DNA from: Streptomyces sp. Ag109_O5-1
GTDB lineage: Bacteria; Actinomycetota; Actinomycetes; Streptomycetales; Streptomycetaceae
Length of the DNA: 64,000 nt
Direction of reading: 5' to 3'
Assembly (NCBI RefSeq): GCF_003814875.1
Contig: NZ_RKQF01000001.1
Location: forward strand, 5,208,001-5,272,000
The notes beneath the pieces were generated by a model that was given only the letters and a program-made list of their open reading frames with translations, was not told the origin of the DNA and did no database searches. Below are positions 1 to 8,238 of the stretch, one piece after another. How positions within the stretch are numbered: position 1 is the first letter of the stretch; every line of letters starts with the position of its first letter. The translations under genes and the position numbers were made by a program.

Positions 1-12
1 GAGGGGGCTCAC
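1..12 (-). CDS. nuoJ2: NADH-quinone oxidoreductase subunit J, second copy, first codons only (partial)
   Basis: The TGA stop of the preceding gene (bases 9-11 on the minus strand) overlaps a GTG at 12-10, the same GTGA coupling used elsewhere in this operon. Only four codons are visible. The assignment to nuoJ rests on the usual gene order after nuoI in secondary Streptomyces nuo clusters, not on sequence similarity. Confidence 0.4.
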
Positions 13-599
13 GACTCTCCCTCCCCCGGCTCTGCGCGGTCAGCGGCCGAATCGGTCTGCGCGGTCTGCTCGGCCTGCGCGGCGGCGAGCTTCTCCGCGG
101 TCTTCCGGGCGGCGGCGATCTCCTTCGGTTCCTCCGCACCCGGGTCGAGAGCGGGCGGGGCCGGGACCGTCCACATCCACTCGCGGAGCTTGTCGCGCTC
201 ATGGGTGAGTTCGCGGATGTCGGTCTCGGCGTACTCGAACTCCGGGGACCAGAACAGGGCGTCGAAAGGACACACCTCGATGCAGATACCGCAGTACATG
301 CACAGGGAGAAGTCGATGGCGAAGCGGTCCAGGACGTTGCGACTGCGCTCGCGGCCCCCCGGGGCCGCCGCCGGGACGGTCTCCTTGTGGGAGTCGATGT
401 AGATGCACCAGTCGGGGCACTCACGGGCGCAGAGCATGCAGACCGTGCAGTTCTCCTCGAACAGGCCGATCACACCCCGGGTGCGGGGCGGGAGTTCGGG
501 AAGGGCGTCCGGGTACTGCTCGGTGACCGACTTCCGGGTCATCGTGCGCAGGGTGACGGCCAGGCCCTTGGCGAGGCCGGAGCCAGGGATGGGGGCCAC
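9..599 (-). CDS. nuoI2: NADH-quinone oxidoreductase subunit I, second copy (8Fe ferredoxin subunit)
   Basis: 196 residues. The protein carries the two [4Fe-4S] clusters (N6a/N6b) that relay electrons through the peripheral arm of complex I to NuoB. Two canonical cluster motifs are visible: CTVCMLCARECP in the first third and CMYCGICIEVCP about 50 residues later. The C-terminal 50 residues are an Ala/Glu/Gln-rich, probably disordered tail absent from minimal NuoI proteins. The start is GTG; the nuoH2 stop overlaps it by one base (TAGTG), so translation is probably coupled. It differs clearly from the NuoI encoded at 42585-43187, so it is an old paralogue rather than a recent duplicate. Confidence 0.93.
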   Translation of the reverse strand: MAPIPGSGLAKGLAVTLRTMTRKSVTEQYPDALPELPPRTRGVIGLFEENCTVCMLCARECPDWCIYIDSHKETVPAAAPGGRERSRNVLDRFAIDFSLCMYCGICIEVCPFDALFWSPEFEYAETDIRELTHERDKLREWMWTVPAPPALDPGAEEPKEIAAARKTAEKLAAAQAEQTAQTDSAADRAEPGEGES

Positions 600-1567
600 T
601 AGGAGATCACCACCTTGACGATGCCGGTGAGGGCGATCTGGGCGAGAGAAAGGGGGACGAGGAGGGTCCAGGAGAACTTCTGCAGCTGGTCCTCACGCAG
701 GCGGGGGTAGGTCACGCGGAGCCAGATCACGACGAAGGCGAGGATCGCCGTCTTCAGGAGGGTCCACACCCAGCCGAGGCCGTCGGCACCCCACGGACCG
801 TGCCAGCCGCCCAGGAAGAGGACGGTGGTCAGGCCGCACAGGACGACGATCCCGGCGTACTCGGCGAGCAGGAACAGGGCGAACCGCAGACCGGTGTACT
901 CGGTGTACGCCCCGAAGATGATCTCCGAGTCGGCGACGGGCATGTCGAACGGAGGCCGCTGGAGCTCCGCGAGGCCGGCGGTGAAGAAGACCAGACCGCC
1001 GGTGATCTGCCAGGGCAACCACCACCAGTGGAAGGCCGCGACGATGCCCGGCAGGGAGACCGTGCCGGCCGCCATCGCCACGGAGGCGGCGGCGAGCAGC
1101 ATCGGGAGTTCGTAGGAGAGGAGCTGAGCGGCGGTGCGCAGGCCGCCGAGAAGGGAGAACTTGTTGGCACTGGCCCAGCCGGCCATGAGCGAGCCGAGGA
1201 CGCCGACGCCCATCACGGCCAGCACGAAGAAGACACCCGCGTCCAGGACCTGGCCGACAGCGCCTTTGCCAGGCCCGACCGGGATGGCGAGCAGCACGAG
1301 CAGATACGGGAGGAGGGCCACCGCGGGAGCGAGCTGGAAGATACGGCGGTCCGCGCCCGCCGGGACCACATCCTCCTTCTGCGCGAACTTCACGCCGTCG
1401 GCGATGAGCTGGGCCCAGCCGTGGAAGCCACCGGCGTACATCGGGCCGAGGCGGCCCTGCATATGGGCCATCACCTTGTGCTCGGTCTGACCGACGATCA
1501 GGGGGAAGGTGAGGAAGACGACGAACACGACGAGGAGTCGCAGGGCGACGTCCAGAGCGTCGTTCAC
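599..1567 (-). CDS. nuoH2: NADH-quinone oxidoreductase subunit H, second copy
   Basis: 322 residues of a very hydrophobic, multi-helix protein. NuoH is the membrane subunit that joins the peripheral and membrane arms of complex I and forms much of the quinone cavity. Family hallmarks visible are the N-terminal QGRLGPMYAGG segment, LADGVKFAQKED in the first cytoplasmic loop and ELQRPPFDMPVADSEI. The GTG start overlaps the nuoC2 stop as GTGA. It is about 130 residues shorter than the NuoH of the complete operon, mainly because it lacks the charged C-terminal tail. Here nuoH directly follows nuoC; nuoD, E, F and G are missing. Confidence 0.95.
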   Translation of the reverse strand: MNDALDVALRLLVVFVVFLTFPLIVGQTEHKVMAHMQGRLGPMYAGGFHGWAQLIADGVKFAQKEDVVPAGADRRIFQLAPAVALLPYLLVLLAIPVGPGKGAVGQVLDAGVFFVLAVMGVGVLGSLMAGWASANKFSLLGGLRTAAQLLSYELPMLLAAASVAMAAGTVSLPGIVAAFHWWWLPWQITGGLVFFTAGLAELQRPPFDMPVADSEIIFGAYTEYTGLRFALFLLAEYAGIVVLCGLTTVLFLGGWHGPWGADGLGWVWTLLKTAILAFVVIWLRVTYPRLREDQLQKFSWTLLVPLSLAQIALTGIVKVVIS

Positions 1568-3204
1568 TGCGGGCCTCCTGGGCGGTCGTCGTGGGGTGCG
1601 GAGGGTTGTCCGGGGGTGGTGCCGTCAGGGGCCGGGGCTTCGGGACCGGGCAAGGCATCGAGGGCGGAAGCCTCGGCGTCCGGAGAGACCGGTGCCTCCG
1701 GGGCGAGGGCGTCGGGGTCATCCGAGGTGTCGGCACCGGGGGTGTCCGGGGCTGAGGTCCCAGCCTCGGTGTCCTCGGGCTCATCGGGCCCCTCCGGTTC
1801 GGCAGGCTTCGGCGCCGCCGACTCCGGTGCAACGAGCGCGGGTCCGGCCGACTCGTTCGCAGCCGGTTCAGACCCATCCGCCTCAGGACCACCATCCGAC
1901 TCGGGCCCAGTCGGCTCAGGCCTGGTCGGCTCAGGCGTTGCCGACTCCCGCGCCGCGGACTCGGGTGACGCACCCGGCTCCTGCCCCGGCGCCTCTGCCG
2001 TGGGCCTGGGACCGGCCCCGCTCGTCTCCGTCGGCTCGGCTGCTGCCTCGCGCTGTTGCTCAGCCTCCGGTTCGTCGAAGGCCGGACGGGCGTGGTGCCA
2101 CGGTGCGTCCGAGCTGCGCGGGGTCGAGGGGTGGGCCGGGGTGGCCGGTTCCGCCGGTGGTGCTGTCTCCTGGGCGCGCTGTGAAGCGGAGCCGCCCGAG
2201 GCGGTGCGGGCCCGGCGCGGCCCCCGGGGAGCGGTCGGCGGCTCTGTCACCGGAGCGGTCTCCTCGGCGGCGGATTCCGTCCGCTGTGAAGCTGACCCCT
2301 CACTCGCGGTCGGCGCCCGGCGGGGGGCGGCTGCCGAGGGCTGCTCCTCGGCGGCAGCTCGCTGGGAGGCAGAGCCCTCGCCCGCGGTGCGTGCCCGGCG
2401 CGGGGTGGCCGACCGCTGGGTCTCGGGAGGCGGCGCTTCCCCCGCCGCAGATGCCTGCCCGGTGGCGCCTGCTGCCGCCGTCGTCGCAGTCGTCTCCGCC
2501 GTCTGGCTGGCCGAGCCCTCCGCAGTAGTACGGGAGCGCCGTACTGGACGCTCGCCGGTCGCGCGGGCCGGGCGTTCGCCGACGGCTCGGGCTGCTGCGG
2601 CCCGGGCCGGGCGGGCGGGGGCGGGGGGGAGCTGGCCTTTCAGGGGGCCCCATTCGTTCGGGTCGGGGACGCCCGGGGGGAGCATCTGGCGGCGCTTGGG
2701 GCCGCCGTGGTCGGACTCGCCCGGTTCCTTCGCGCCGGGCCAGGCCTTGGCCACGCGGGCGGCGAGGACGAAGTCCTTGCGGAGGGGGTGGCCCTCGAAG
2801 GTTTCCGGGAGGAGGAGGTGGTCTAGGCCGGGGTGGCCAGCGAAGCGGACGCCGAACATCTCGTGGGTCTCGCGTTCATGCCAGCGGGCTCCCGCGTAGA
2901 TGCCCACTGCGGAGGCGAGTTGGGGAGCGGCGTGGGGCACGGTCGTGCGCAGCAGCAGGCGGCGGACCGGGGCGAGGGCGGCGACGTGGGCACAGACGAG
3001 GAAGCCGGTGCCGGGCTCGTCGACCGCGCTCAGCCAGTCGAAGTAGGTGCAGGAGAGGGTCGTACGGGCGGTTTCGAGGGCGGTGAGCCAGGAGGAGGCG
3101 GGGACGTCGACCGTCAGGACCTCGTAGGACTCCTCCGCGGTCGCGTCCGTGCCGAAGAGTTCCTCGACAGGGGCCGGCAGCCAGCCGGCGGTCGGGGCCG
3201 TCAT
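1564..3204 (-). CDS. nuoC2: NADH-quinone oxidoreductase subunit C, second copy, with a very long low-complexity C-terminal tail
   Basis: 546 residues. Residues 1 to about 190 form a normal 30-kDa (NuoC) subunit, with the signature HERETHEMFGV near residue 109 and a final HPLRKDF element. The remaining ~350 residues are Pro/Ala/Glu/Ser/Thr-rich and probably disordered. Near residues 225-345 the tail carries four spaced copies of a motif like RRARTAxEGSASQR (SASQ at about 231, 278, 304 and 339), then becomes strongly acidic. No NuoD-like domain is fused to it: the tail has none of the GPQHPSTHG or RPGG signatures. The reading frame is intact and the ATG overlaps the nuoB2 stop as ATGA, so the tail is probably genuine rather than a frameshift product. 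Its function is unknown. Confidence 0.85.
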   Translation of the reverse strand: MTAPTAGWLPAPVEELFGTDATAEESYEVLTVDVPASSWLTALETARTTLSCTYFDWLSAVDEPGTGFLVCAHVAALAPVRRLLLRTTVPHAAPQLASAVGIYAGARWHERETHEMFGVRFAGHPGLDHLLLPETFEGHPLRKDFVLAARVAKAWPGAKEPGESDHGGPKRRQMLPPGVPDPNEWGPLKGQLPPAPARPARAAAARAVGERPARATGERPVRRSRTTAEGSASQTAETTATTAAAGATGQASAAGEAPPPETQRSATPRRARTAGEGSASQRAAAEEQPSAAAPRRAPTASEGSASQRTESAAEETAPVTEPPTAPRGPRRARTASGGSASQRAQETAPPAEPATPAHPSTPRSSDAPWHHARPAFDEPEAEQQREAAAEPTETSGAGPRPTAEAPGQEPGASPESAARESATPEPTRPEPTGPESDGGPEADGSEPAANESAGPALVAPESAAPKPAEPEGPDEPEDTEAGTSAPDTPGADTSDDPDALAPEAPVSPDAEASALDALPGPEAPAPDGTTPGQPSAPHDDRPGGPQ

Positions 3205-3812
3205 CGCGCGTCCGCCTCTCCCGCGGGGGCCGGCGGGAGCACCAGGCCGCTCTGGAGGGCCGCGGTGGAGGGGCGGGCGGTGCCGTAGCGCTCGCCGAGG
3301 GACTCCGCCGCGATCTTCTCCTGGAGTTTGAGGATGCCCTGGAGGAGGGCCTCGGGGCGCGGCGGGCAGCCGGGGACGTAGACGTCGACCGGGATGATCT
3401 GGTCGACGCCCTTGGTGACGGAGTAGGAGTCCCAGTAGGGGCCGCCGCAGTTGGAACAGGCGCCGAAGGAGATGACGTACTTGGGTTCGGGCATCTGCTC
3501 GTAGAGGCGCTTGACGGCGGGGGCCATCTTGTCCGTGACCGTGCCGGAGACCACCATCAGGTCGGCCTGGCGGGGGCCCGGCGCGAAGGGGATCACGCCG
3601 AGGCGGATGAAGTCGTGGCGGGCCATCGACGCGGCGATGAACTCGATGGCGCAGCAGGCGAGGCCGAAGTTGAAGACCCAGAGCGAGTAGCGGCGGCCCC
3701 AGTTGAGGACGACCTTCATCGGTTCGGGGGCCAGGCGGGCTAGCGCGCCCAGCCTCTTCGGCTCCGGGAGCAGCACAGGCTCCGACGGCGTCACATCCGG
3801 CGTCACGTCCAT
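3201..3812 (-). CDS. nuoB2: NADH-quinone oxidoreductase subunit B, second copy (cluster N2 subunit)
   Basis: 203 residues. NuoB binds the terminal [4Fe-4S] cluster N2, which hands electrons to menaquinone. The cysteine motifs expected of the family are visible: FGLACCAIEF, FGACSNCGG and YVPGCPPRPEALL. The ATG chosen (MDVTPDVTP) lies inside the end of nuoA2, giving a 10-base overlap. The minus-strand reading frame stays open upstream, but that extension lies wholly within nuoA2 and does not resemble NuoB. It has the N2 ligands, so it should be redox competent, but there is no neighbouring NuoD partner. Confidence 0.94.
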   Translation of the reverse strand: MDVTPDVTPSEPVLLPEPKRLGALARLAPEPMKVVLNWGRRYSLWVFNFGLACCAIEFIAASMARHDFIRLGVIPFAPGPRQADLMVVSGTVTDKMAPAVKRLYEQMPEPKYVISFGACSNCGGPYWDSYSVTKGVDQIIPVDVYVPGCPPRPEALLQGILKLQEKIAAESLGERYGTARPSTAALQSGLVLPPAPAGEADAR

Positions 3813-4213
3813 GTCAGGACGCCCTTCTTGTATGCGTACAGCAGGCCGATGGCGAGGAAGCCGAGGAAGACGAACATCTCCACGAGCGTGGTGGCGCCAT
3901 AGCCGGGGGCGGCGAAGACCGTCGCCCAGGGGAACAGGAAGATCGAGTCGACCGCGAAGACGACGTAGAGGAAGGCGTAGACGTAGTAGCGGACCTGGGT
4001 GTGGGCCCAGCCCTCGCCGACGGGGTCGACACCGCACTCGTAGGTCAGGAGTTTCTCGGGGGTGGGGACCACGGGGCGCAGCAGCCGGCCAGCCCCGAAG
4101 GCGACGGCGACGAAGAGCACGCCGATCAGCGTCAGCAGTCCCACGACCGAGTAGGACGCGAAGTAGCCCGCCGCGACGGCCACGGTCGGTTCACCACCCA
4201 CCGTCTCCCGCAT
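3803..4213 (-). CDS. nuoA2: NADH-quinone oxidoreductase subunit A, second copy
   Basis: 136 residues with three predicted membrane helices. NuoA is a small membrane subunit at the joint of the two arms. Diagnostic segments are LTYECGVDPVGEGW, VRYYVYAFLYVVFAVDSIFLFPWA and a final helix ending in YAYKKGVLTWT. The start MRETVGGEP is preceded by a GAGGGA Shine-Dalgarno-like sequence. This is the first gene of the second nuo cluster. A TAGACT hexamer lies on the minus strand at 4314-4309, about 100 bases upstream, and could be a -10 element, but no convincing -35 goes with it. Confidence 0.93.
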   Translation of the reverse strand: MRETVGGEPTVAVAAGYFASYSVVGLLTLIGVLFVAVAFGAGRLLRPVVPTPEKLLTYECGVDPVGEGWAHTQVRYYVYAFLYVVFAVDSIFLFPWATVFAAPGYGATTLVEMFVFLGFLAIGLLYAYKKGVLTWT

Positions 4214-4379
4214 CGTCCGTCCCTCACTCCCTCGACAGACAGCAGACCTGGCCCGGCCCGCTGTCGTGACCTCGGTCAACTCTTGATTCGACGATCTGTA
4301 CGCACGGGAGTCTAGGCCCTGATAAAGACACGGTAAGCAGGCCGTCAAACGGTGGGACCCGGCGCCGGGGGCAGGCGGT

Positions 4380-4419
4380 GGGGTTTTCCCCAGGGTGCCC
4401 CCGGCGGCGAACTCCATGG
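4380..4419 (+). promoter_or_regulatory. Conserved G4T4C4-N22-CCATGG promoter motif, copy 1
   Basis: GGGGTTTTCCCC at 4380-4391 is followed after exactly 22 bases by CTCCATGG-type sequence (CCATGG at 4414-4419), 33 bases before the first kinase gene. The second kinase gene has the same arrangement, with the first block in the opposite orientation (GGGGAAAACCCC) and identical spacing. Conservation across two paralogous promoters suggests a shared operator or promoter; which protein binds is inference. Confidence 0.5.
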
Positions 4420-4452
4420 CGCGGCGCCACGGCACACGGCACGCTGGCGCAT

Positions 4453-5643
4453 ATGACCGCACCTGCACCCCGTTCCCCCAGCTTCGCCGACGGCAGAGAA
4501 GACCGCGAGCGGCTGCCGCCCGTCCGCCTCGCGTACGACGGTCACACCTGGAAGGAGATCGCGCACCTTCTGCTGAACCTGCCGGTATCGGTGCTCGGTT
4601 TCGTCTACGTCTTCGTCACGCTGTGGGTGTGCGGCCTGCTGACGCTCACGGTGGTCGGCATCCCCCTGCTCGCGGCCTCGCTCCTGGGCACCCGGCAGCT
4701 GGGGAAGATGGAACGGGCACGCGCGCGTGCGTTGCTCGGGGTGCGGGTGGACGAGCCGAGTCCGATACCGAGGGCCAGGCGTGGTGCGGGTACGCAGCGG
4801 CTGTGGATGGCGTTGAAGGATCCGGTGGGCTGGCGGACGCTGCTGTACTACTTGATCCGGCTGCCCTGGGGGGTCCTCACCTTCGCGGTCGTGCTGCCCT
4901 CGTTGTTTGTGCTGTGGCCGGTGCTGCCGTTCATCGCGCGCGGGCTGGCGAACGCGGACCGGGCGATGGTGCGCGGGCTGCTGTCGCCTTCCGACGAGCT
5001 GGAGCGCCGGATCGCCGAACTGGAGTCGGACCGGGGGGTCGTGGTGGACACGGCCGCCGCCGACCTGCGCCGCATCGAACGGGATCTGCACGACGGCGCG
5101 CAGGCCCGGCTCGTCAACCTCGCGATGGGGCTCGGTCTGGCGAAGGAGAAGCTGCTGGAGGATCCCGACTCGGCCGCCGCGATGGTCGAGGAGGCGCACG
5201 GCGAGGTGAAACTGGCGCTGCAGGAGCTCAGGGACCTGGCCCGCGGCATCCATCCGGCGGTGCTGACCGACCGGGGGCTGGACGCGGCGCTGTCCTCGGT
5301 CGCCTCGCGGTGCACGGTGCCGGTGCAGGTGACGGCCGATCTGCGGTCCAGGCCGGCGCCGGCGATCGAGGGCATCGCCTACTTCACCGTCTCCGAGCTG
5401 CTGCAGAACATCAGCAAGCACAGCGGGGCACGTAGCGCCTCGGTCGATGTGTGGCGGGCCGACGACCGGCTGCTGATCCAGGTGCAGGACGACGGACGCG
5501 GCGGCGCGAGCCTGGATCGCGGCACCGGAATGAGGGGGCTCGCGGACCGGCTGGGTGCGGTGGACGGCCTGTTCGTCGTCGACTCACCGGCCGGCGGTCC
5601 CACGACGGTCACCGCCGAGCTGCCCTGGCGCGACCGGTCGTAG
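4453..5643 (+). CDS. Sensor histidine kinase (putative-sensor domain plus HisKA_3/HATPase), paralogue 1
   Basis: 396 residues from the ATG of MTAPAPRSPSF; the frame stays open upstream but the extra residues are not kinase-like. The first ~180 residues form a membrane sensor module (PF13796-like) with two pairs of hydrophobic segments. A NarL-partner dimerisation domain follows, with the phospho-accepting histidine in ERDLHDGAQARL (H at about 213), then a HATPase domain with ELLQNISKHSG (N box, ~315) and DDGRGG (G box). It is the N-terminal partner in a kinase-kinase-regulator array and is highly similar to the next gene through the catalytic region, implying tandem duplication. The stimulus is unknown; such sensors commonly respond to envelope stress. 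Confidence 0.9.
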   Translation: MTAPAPRSPSFADGREDRERLPPVRLAYDGHTWKEIAHLLLNLPVSVLGFVYVFVTLWVCGLLTLTVVGIPLLAASLLGTRQLGKMERARARALLGVRVDEPSPIPRARRGAGTQRLWMALKDPVGWRTLLYYLIRLPWGVLTFAVVLPSLFVLWPVLPFIARGLANADRAMVRGLLSPSDELERRIAELESDRGVVVDTAAADLRRIERDLHDGAQARLVNLAMGLGLAKEKLLEDPDSAAAMVEEAHGEVKLALQELRDLARGIHPAVLTDRGLDAALSSVASRCTVPVQVTADLRSRPAPAIEGIAYFTVSELLQNISKHSGARSASVDVWRADDRLLIQVQDDGRGGASLDRGTGMRGLADRLGAVDGLFVVDSPAGGPTTVTAELPWRDRS

Positions 5644-5665
5644 CAGCGGACCGGGAACGGGGGGT

Positions 5666-5705
5666 GGGGAAAACCCCCCGTCCAAGACGCCGACGGTCTC
5701 CATGG
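5666..5705 (+). promoter_or_regulatory. Conserved G4A4C4-N22-CCATGG promoter motif, copy 2
   Basis: GGGGAAAACCCC at 5666-5677 and CCATGG at 5700-5705 are separated by 22 bases, as in front of the first kinase gene. It lies between the stop of kinase 1 and the start of kinase 2, so kinase 2 probably has its own promoter rather than depending only on read-through. Confidence 0.5.
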
Positions 5706-5793
5706 TCCGCGGACCTGCGGCACAGCAGGGTGGAGACACGGCAGAACAGTGCCGATGAGACCGGGACAGGTCAGGACGGGACGGGACGGCGCG

Positions 5794-7191
5794 ATGGCCA
5801 CGGAGTACGGACGCGGGTACGGGCAGGACGACGGCTACGGACAGGACCGCGGCCACGAATACGGCTACGGCTACGGCTACGGCTACGGCTACGGGTCCCA
5901 CGGTGAGCGTCGGCATCGTGTGCCGGCCGCGCTGCGGGCGCCGTTCGAGGCGCGCAGCTGGCGTGAGTTCGGCTATGTCCTGCTGGGCTTTCCGATCGGT
6001 CTCGCGCTGTTCGTGTGGACGGTGACGATGCTGTCCCTCGGTGTCGGTCTGCTGGTGACGTTCGTCGGGATCCCGCTGCTGGCTGTGGCCCTCGCCGGGT
6101 GCCGGGGCTTCGGGGCGCTGGAGCGGGCACGCGCGCGTGGGCTGCTGAGGCTGGAGGTGGCCGACCCGGAACCGTTGCGGATGCGCAAGCCGGGGTTCTT
6201 CGCCTGGATGGGCGCGGTGCTGAAGAGCGGCACGTCCTGGCGGCATCTGCTGTATGCGGTCCTGCAGTTCCCGTGGTCGGCGTTCTCCTTCGTGGTCGCG
6301 CTGAACTTCTGGGCGTACGGCTGGGCCCTGCTGACGTACCCGCTGTGGTTCTGGGTCTTCCCGATGTGGGCCGGCCAGGGCGGACTCCAGCTGTACGGCG
6401 ACGCACACCACAGCGTCTACCTCGACAACCCGTTCGAGATCACCGTGACGGCGCTGGTGGGGCTGCTGTTCACGCTGGCGACGCCGTGGATCGTACGGGC
6501 GCTGACGTTGGTGGACCGGGTGATGGTGCACGGGCTGCTCGGGCCATCGAGGCTGGCGTCCCGCGTGGTGGAGCTGGAGTCCGACCGGGGGGTGGTCGTC
6601 GACACGGCCGCCGCCGATCTGCGGCGGATCGAGCGGGATCTGCACGACGGGGCGCAGGCCCGGCTAGTGGCTCTGGCCATGGATCTGGGGCTGGCGAAGG
6701 AGAAGCTGCGGGAGGATCCGCAGGTCGCGGCGCGGATGGTGGACGAGGCGCACGGTGAGGTGAAGACCGCGCTGCAGGAGCTCAGGGACCTGGCCCGCGG
6801 GATCCATCCGGCGGTGCTGACCGACCGGGGGCTGGATGCGGCGCTGTCTGCGGTGGCCTCGCGCTGCACGGTGCCGGTGCGGGTGGACGTCGAACTGGCC
6901 GAGCGGCCGGCGGCGGCGATCGAGGGCATCGCGTACTTCACGGTGTCCGAACTGCTGCAGAACGTCAGCAAGCACGCGCGGGCGAGCGGGGCGACGGTGG
7001 ATGTCTGGCGCAGCGAGGACCGGCTGATGCTGCAGGTCGAGGACGACGGGGTGGGGGGTGCGGACACGGCCGGGGGGTCGGGGCTGGCCGGGCTCGCCGA
7101 GCGGCTGGACGCGGTCGACGGGATCCTGGTGGTCGACTCGCCGTCGGGCGGGCCCACGCGGGTGACGGCGGAGCTGCCCTGGCGGGGCTGA
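5794..7191 (+). CDS. Sensor histidine kinase (putative-sensor domain plus HisKA_3/HATPase), paralogue 2
   Basis: 465 residues from ATG (MATEYGRGYG). The N-terminal 50 residues are Gly/Tyr-rich and include an uninterrupted (YG)6 run encoded by a hexanucleotide repeat. The rest mirrors the upstream kinase: a membrane sensor module, one segment longer than in paralogue 1 (extra helices around FWAYGWALLTYPLWFW), the phospho-acceptor in ERDLHDGAQARL (H at about 284), ELLQNVSKHARA as N box and EDDGVGG as G box. The dimerisation and early catalytic segments of the two kinases are nearly identical, so they may cross-dimerise or share the downstream regulator. I infer an envelope or membrane signal. 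Confidence 0.9.
   Translation: MATEYGRGYGQDDGYGQDRGHEYGYGYGYGYGYGSHGERRHRVPAALRAPFEARSWREFGYVLLGFPIGLALFVWTVTMLSLGVGLLVTFVGIPLLAVALAGCRGFGALERARARGLLRLEVADPEPLRMRKPGFFAWMGAVLKSGTSWRHLLYAVLQFPWSAFSFVVALNFWAYGWALLTYPLWFWVFPMWAGQGGLQLYGDAHHSVYLDNPFEITVTALVGLLFTLATPWIVRALTLVDRVMVHGLLGPSRLASRVVELESDRGVVVDTAAADLRRIERDLHDGAQARLVALAMDLGLAKEKLREDPQVAARMVDEAHGEVKTALQELRDLARGIHPAVLTDRGLDAALSAVASRCTVPVRVDVELAERPAAAIEGIAYFTVSELLQNVSKHARASGATVDVWRSEDRLMLQVEDDGVGGADTAGGSGLAGLAERLDAVDGILVVDSPSGGPTRVTAELPWRG
5860..5895 (+). repeat. Hexanucleotide microsatellite (TACGGC x5 plus TACGGG) inside the kinase gene
   Basis: Six tandem hexamers encode (Tyr-Gly)6 in the N-terminal tail of sensor kinase 2. Because the unit is a multiple of three, copy-number slippage would change tail length without breaking the frame. 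Confidence 0.9.
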
Positions 7192-7218
7192 GGCCGGGAG
7201 GATCCCGCGCCCGCTGCC

Positions 7219-7249
7219 CGGCCCCGTCCTCGAACGCCGGACGGGGCCG
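7219..7249. repeat. Perfect 11-bp stem hairpin, Streptomyces dispersed intergenic repeat
   Basis: CGGCCCCGTCC (7219-7229) pairs perfectly with GGACGGGGCCG (7239-7249) around a 9-base loop TCGAACGCC. The core (CCCGTCC-TCGAACGCC-GGACGGG) is a sequence I recall as a common intergenic repeat in Streptomyces genomes. It lies just after the second kinase gene and could act as a terminator or RNA-end stabiliser. Confidence 0.6.
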
Positions 7250-7459
7250 AGTCGTAGCGCCGGCCACCTCACGCGCCCGACGGACCGGGTTGCGGTGCCG
7301 ACCGTCCTTCGCCCCCGCACGCCCTACGGGCTGATTTGGCTCGCCTCCTCTCCTTACCCCAGCGCACTCCGATCCGAATGCTGGAATGCTGGACTTTCGG
7401 ACAGGGCAGGCATGTACGCCGGACGGGGTGTGGGGGGCCGGGAGATCGTGGAGGACAGG

Positions 7460-8119
7460 GTGCGGGTGGTCATCGCCGAGGATTCAGTGCTGCTCAGGGA
7501 GGGGCTGACCCGGCTGTTGACCGACCGGGGGCATGACGTTGTCGCGGGCGTCGGCGACGCGGAGGCGCTGGTCAAGACCATCTCCGATCTGGACGCGCAG
7601 GGGGCCGTCCCCGATGTCGTCGTGGCGGACGTGCGGATGCCGCCGACGCACACCGACGAAGGGGTACGGGCCGCCGTACGACTGCGGAAGGCTCATCCGG
7701 GGCTCGGGGTACTGGTGCTGTCGCAGTACGTGGAGGAGCGCTACGCCACCGAACTGCTGGCCGGTTCCAGCCGGGGCGTGGGCTACCTGCTGAAGGACCG
7801 GGTCGCCGAGGTGCGGGAGTTCGTGGACGCCGTCGTACGGGTCGCCGAGGGCGGTACGGCCCTCGATCCCGAGGTGGTCGCGCAGCTGCTCGGACGCAGC
7901 CGCAAGCAGGACGTACTGGCCGGGCTGACCCCGCGCGAGCGGGAGGTGCTGGGGCTGATGGCCGAGGGACGGACGAACTCGGCGATCGCCCGGCAACTGG
8001 TCGTGAGCGACGGAGCCGTCGAGAAGCACGTCAGCAACATCTTCCTCAAGCTCGGGCTCGCCCAGAGCGGCGGGGATCACCGGCGCGTTCTGGCCGTTCT
8101 GACCTATCTGAACTCCTGA
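7460..8119 (+). CDS. NarL/LuxR-family response regulator
   Basis: 219 residues. The N-terminal receiver domain has the acidic pair near EDS (residues 7-8), the phospho-acceptor Asp in VVVADVRMPP (about D57) and the conserved Lys in LLKDRV. The C-terminal LuxR-type helix-turn-helix spans LTPREREVLGLMAEGRTNSA through VSNIFLKLGL. The GTG at 7460 is chosen because a strong GGAGG lies at 7450-7454 with 5-base spacing; GTG 7448 or ATG 7412 are possible earlier starts with weaker signals. It is the only regulator next to the two kinases, so both probably phosphorylate it. An autoregulatory target is suggested by the shared motif in the kinase promoters. Confidence 0.93.
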   Translation: MRVVIAEDSVLLREGLTRLLTDRGHDVVAGVGDAEALVKTISDLDAQGAVPDVVVADVRMPPTHTDEGVRAAVRLRKAHPGLGVLVLSQYVEERYATELLAGSSRGVGYLLKDRVAEVREFVDAVVRVAEGGTALDPEVVAQLLGRSRKQDVLAGLTPREREVLGLMAEGRTNSAIARQLVVSDGAVEKHVSNIFLKLGLAQSGGDHRRVLAVLTYLNS

Positions 8120-8238
8120 CGGGCCGACGACACCGTGTCGGCGCCGCCAGGCAGCCAGGGGGAGGGAAAATCGTGACAAGTCAGGGCGACAGGTCGTCTC
8201 AGGACGCCGTCCATCATGCGAGCAGGCACGGGAAGGCG

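Noticed and set aside
800..2899. A 699-codon plus-strand frame antisense to nuoH2/nuoC2
   Set aside because: It mirrors the low-complexity tail of NuoC2 and the NuoH2 helices; no start signal or domain.
4266..4280. GTGACCTCGGTCAAC before nuoA2 as a fourth Crp-like box
   Set aside because: The right half-site is CAAC rather than CAC and the shared AGG spacer is absent; too weak.
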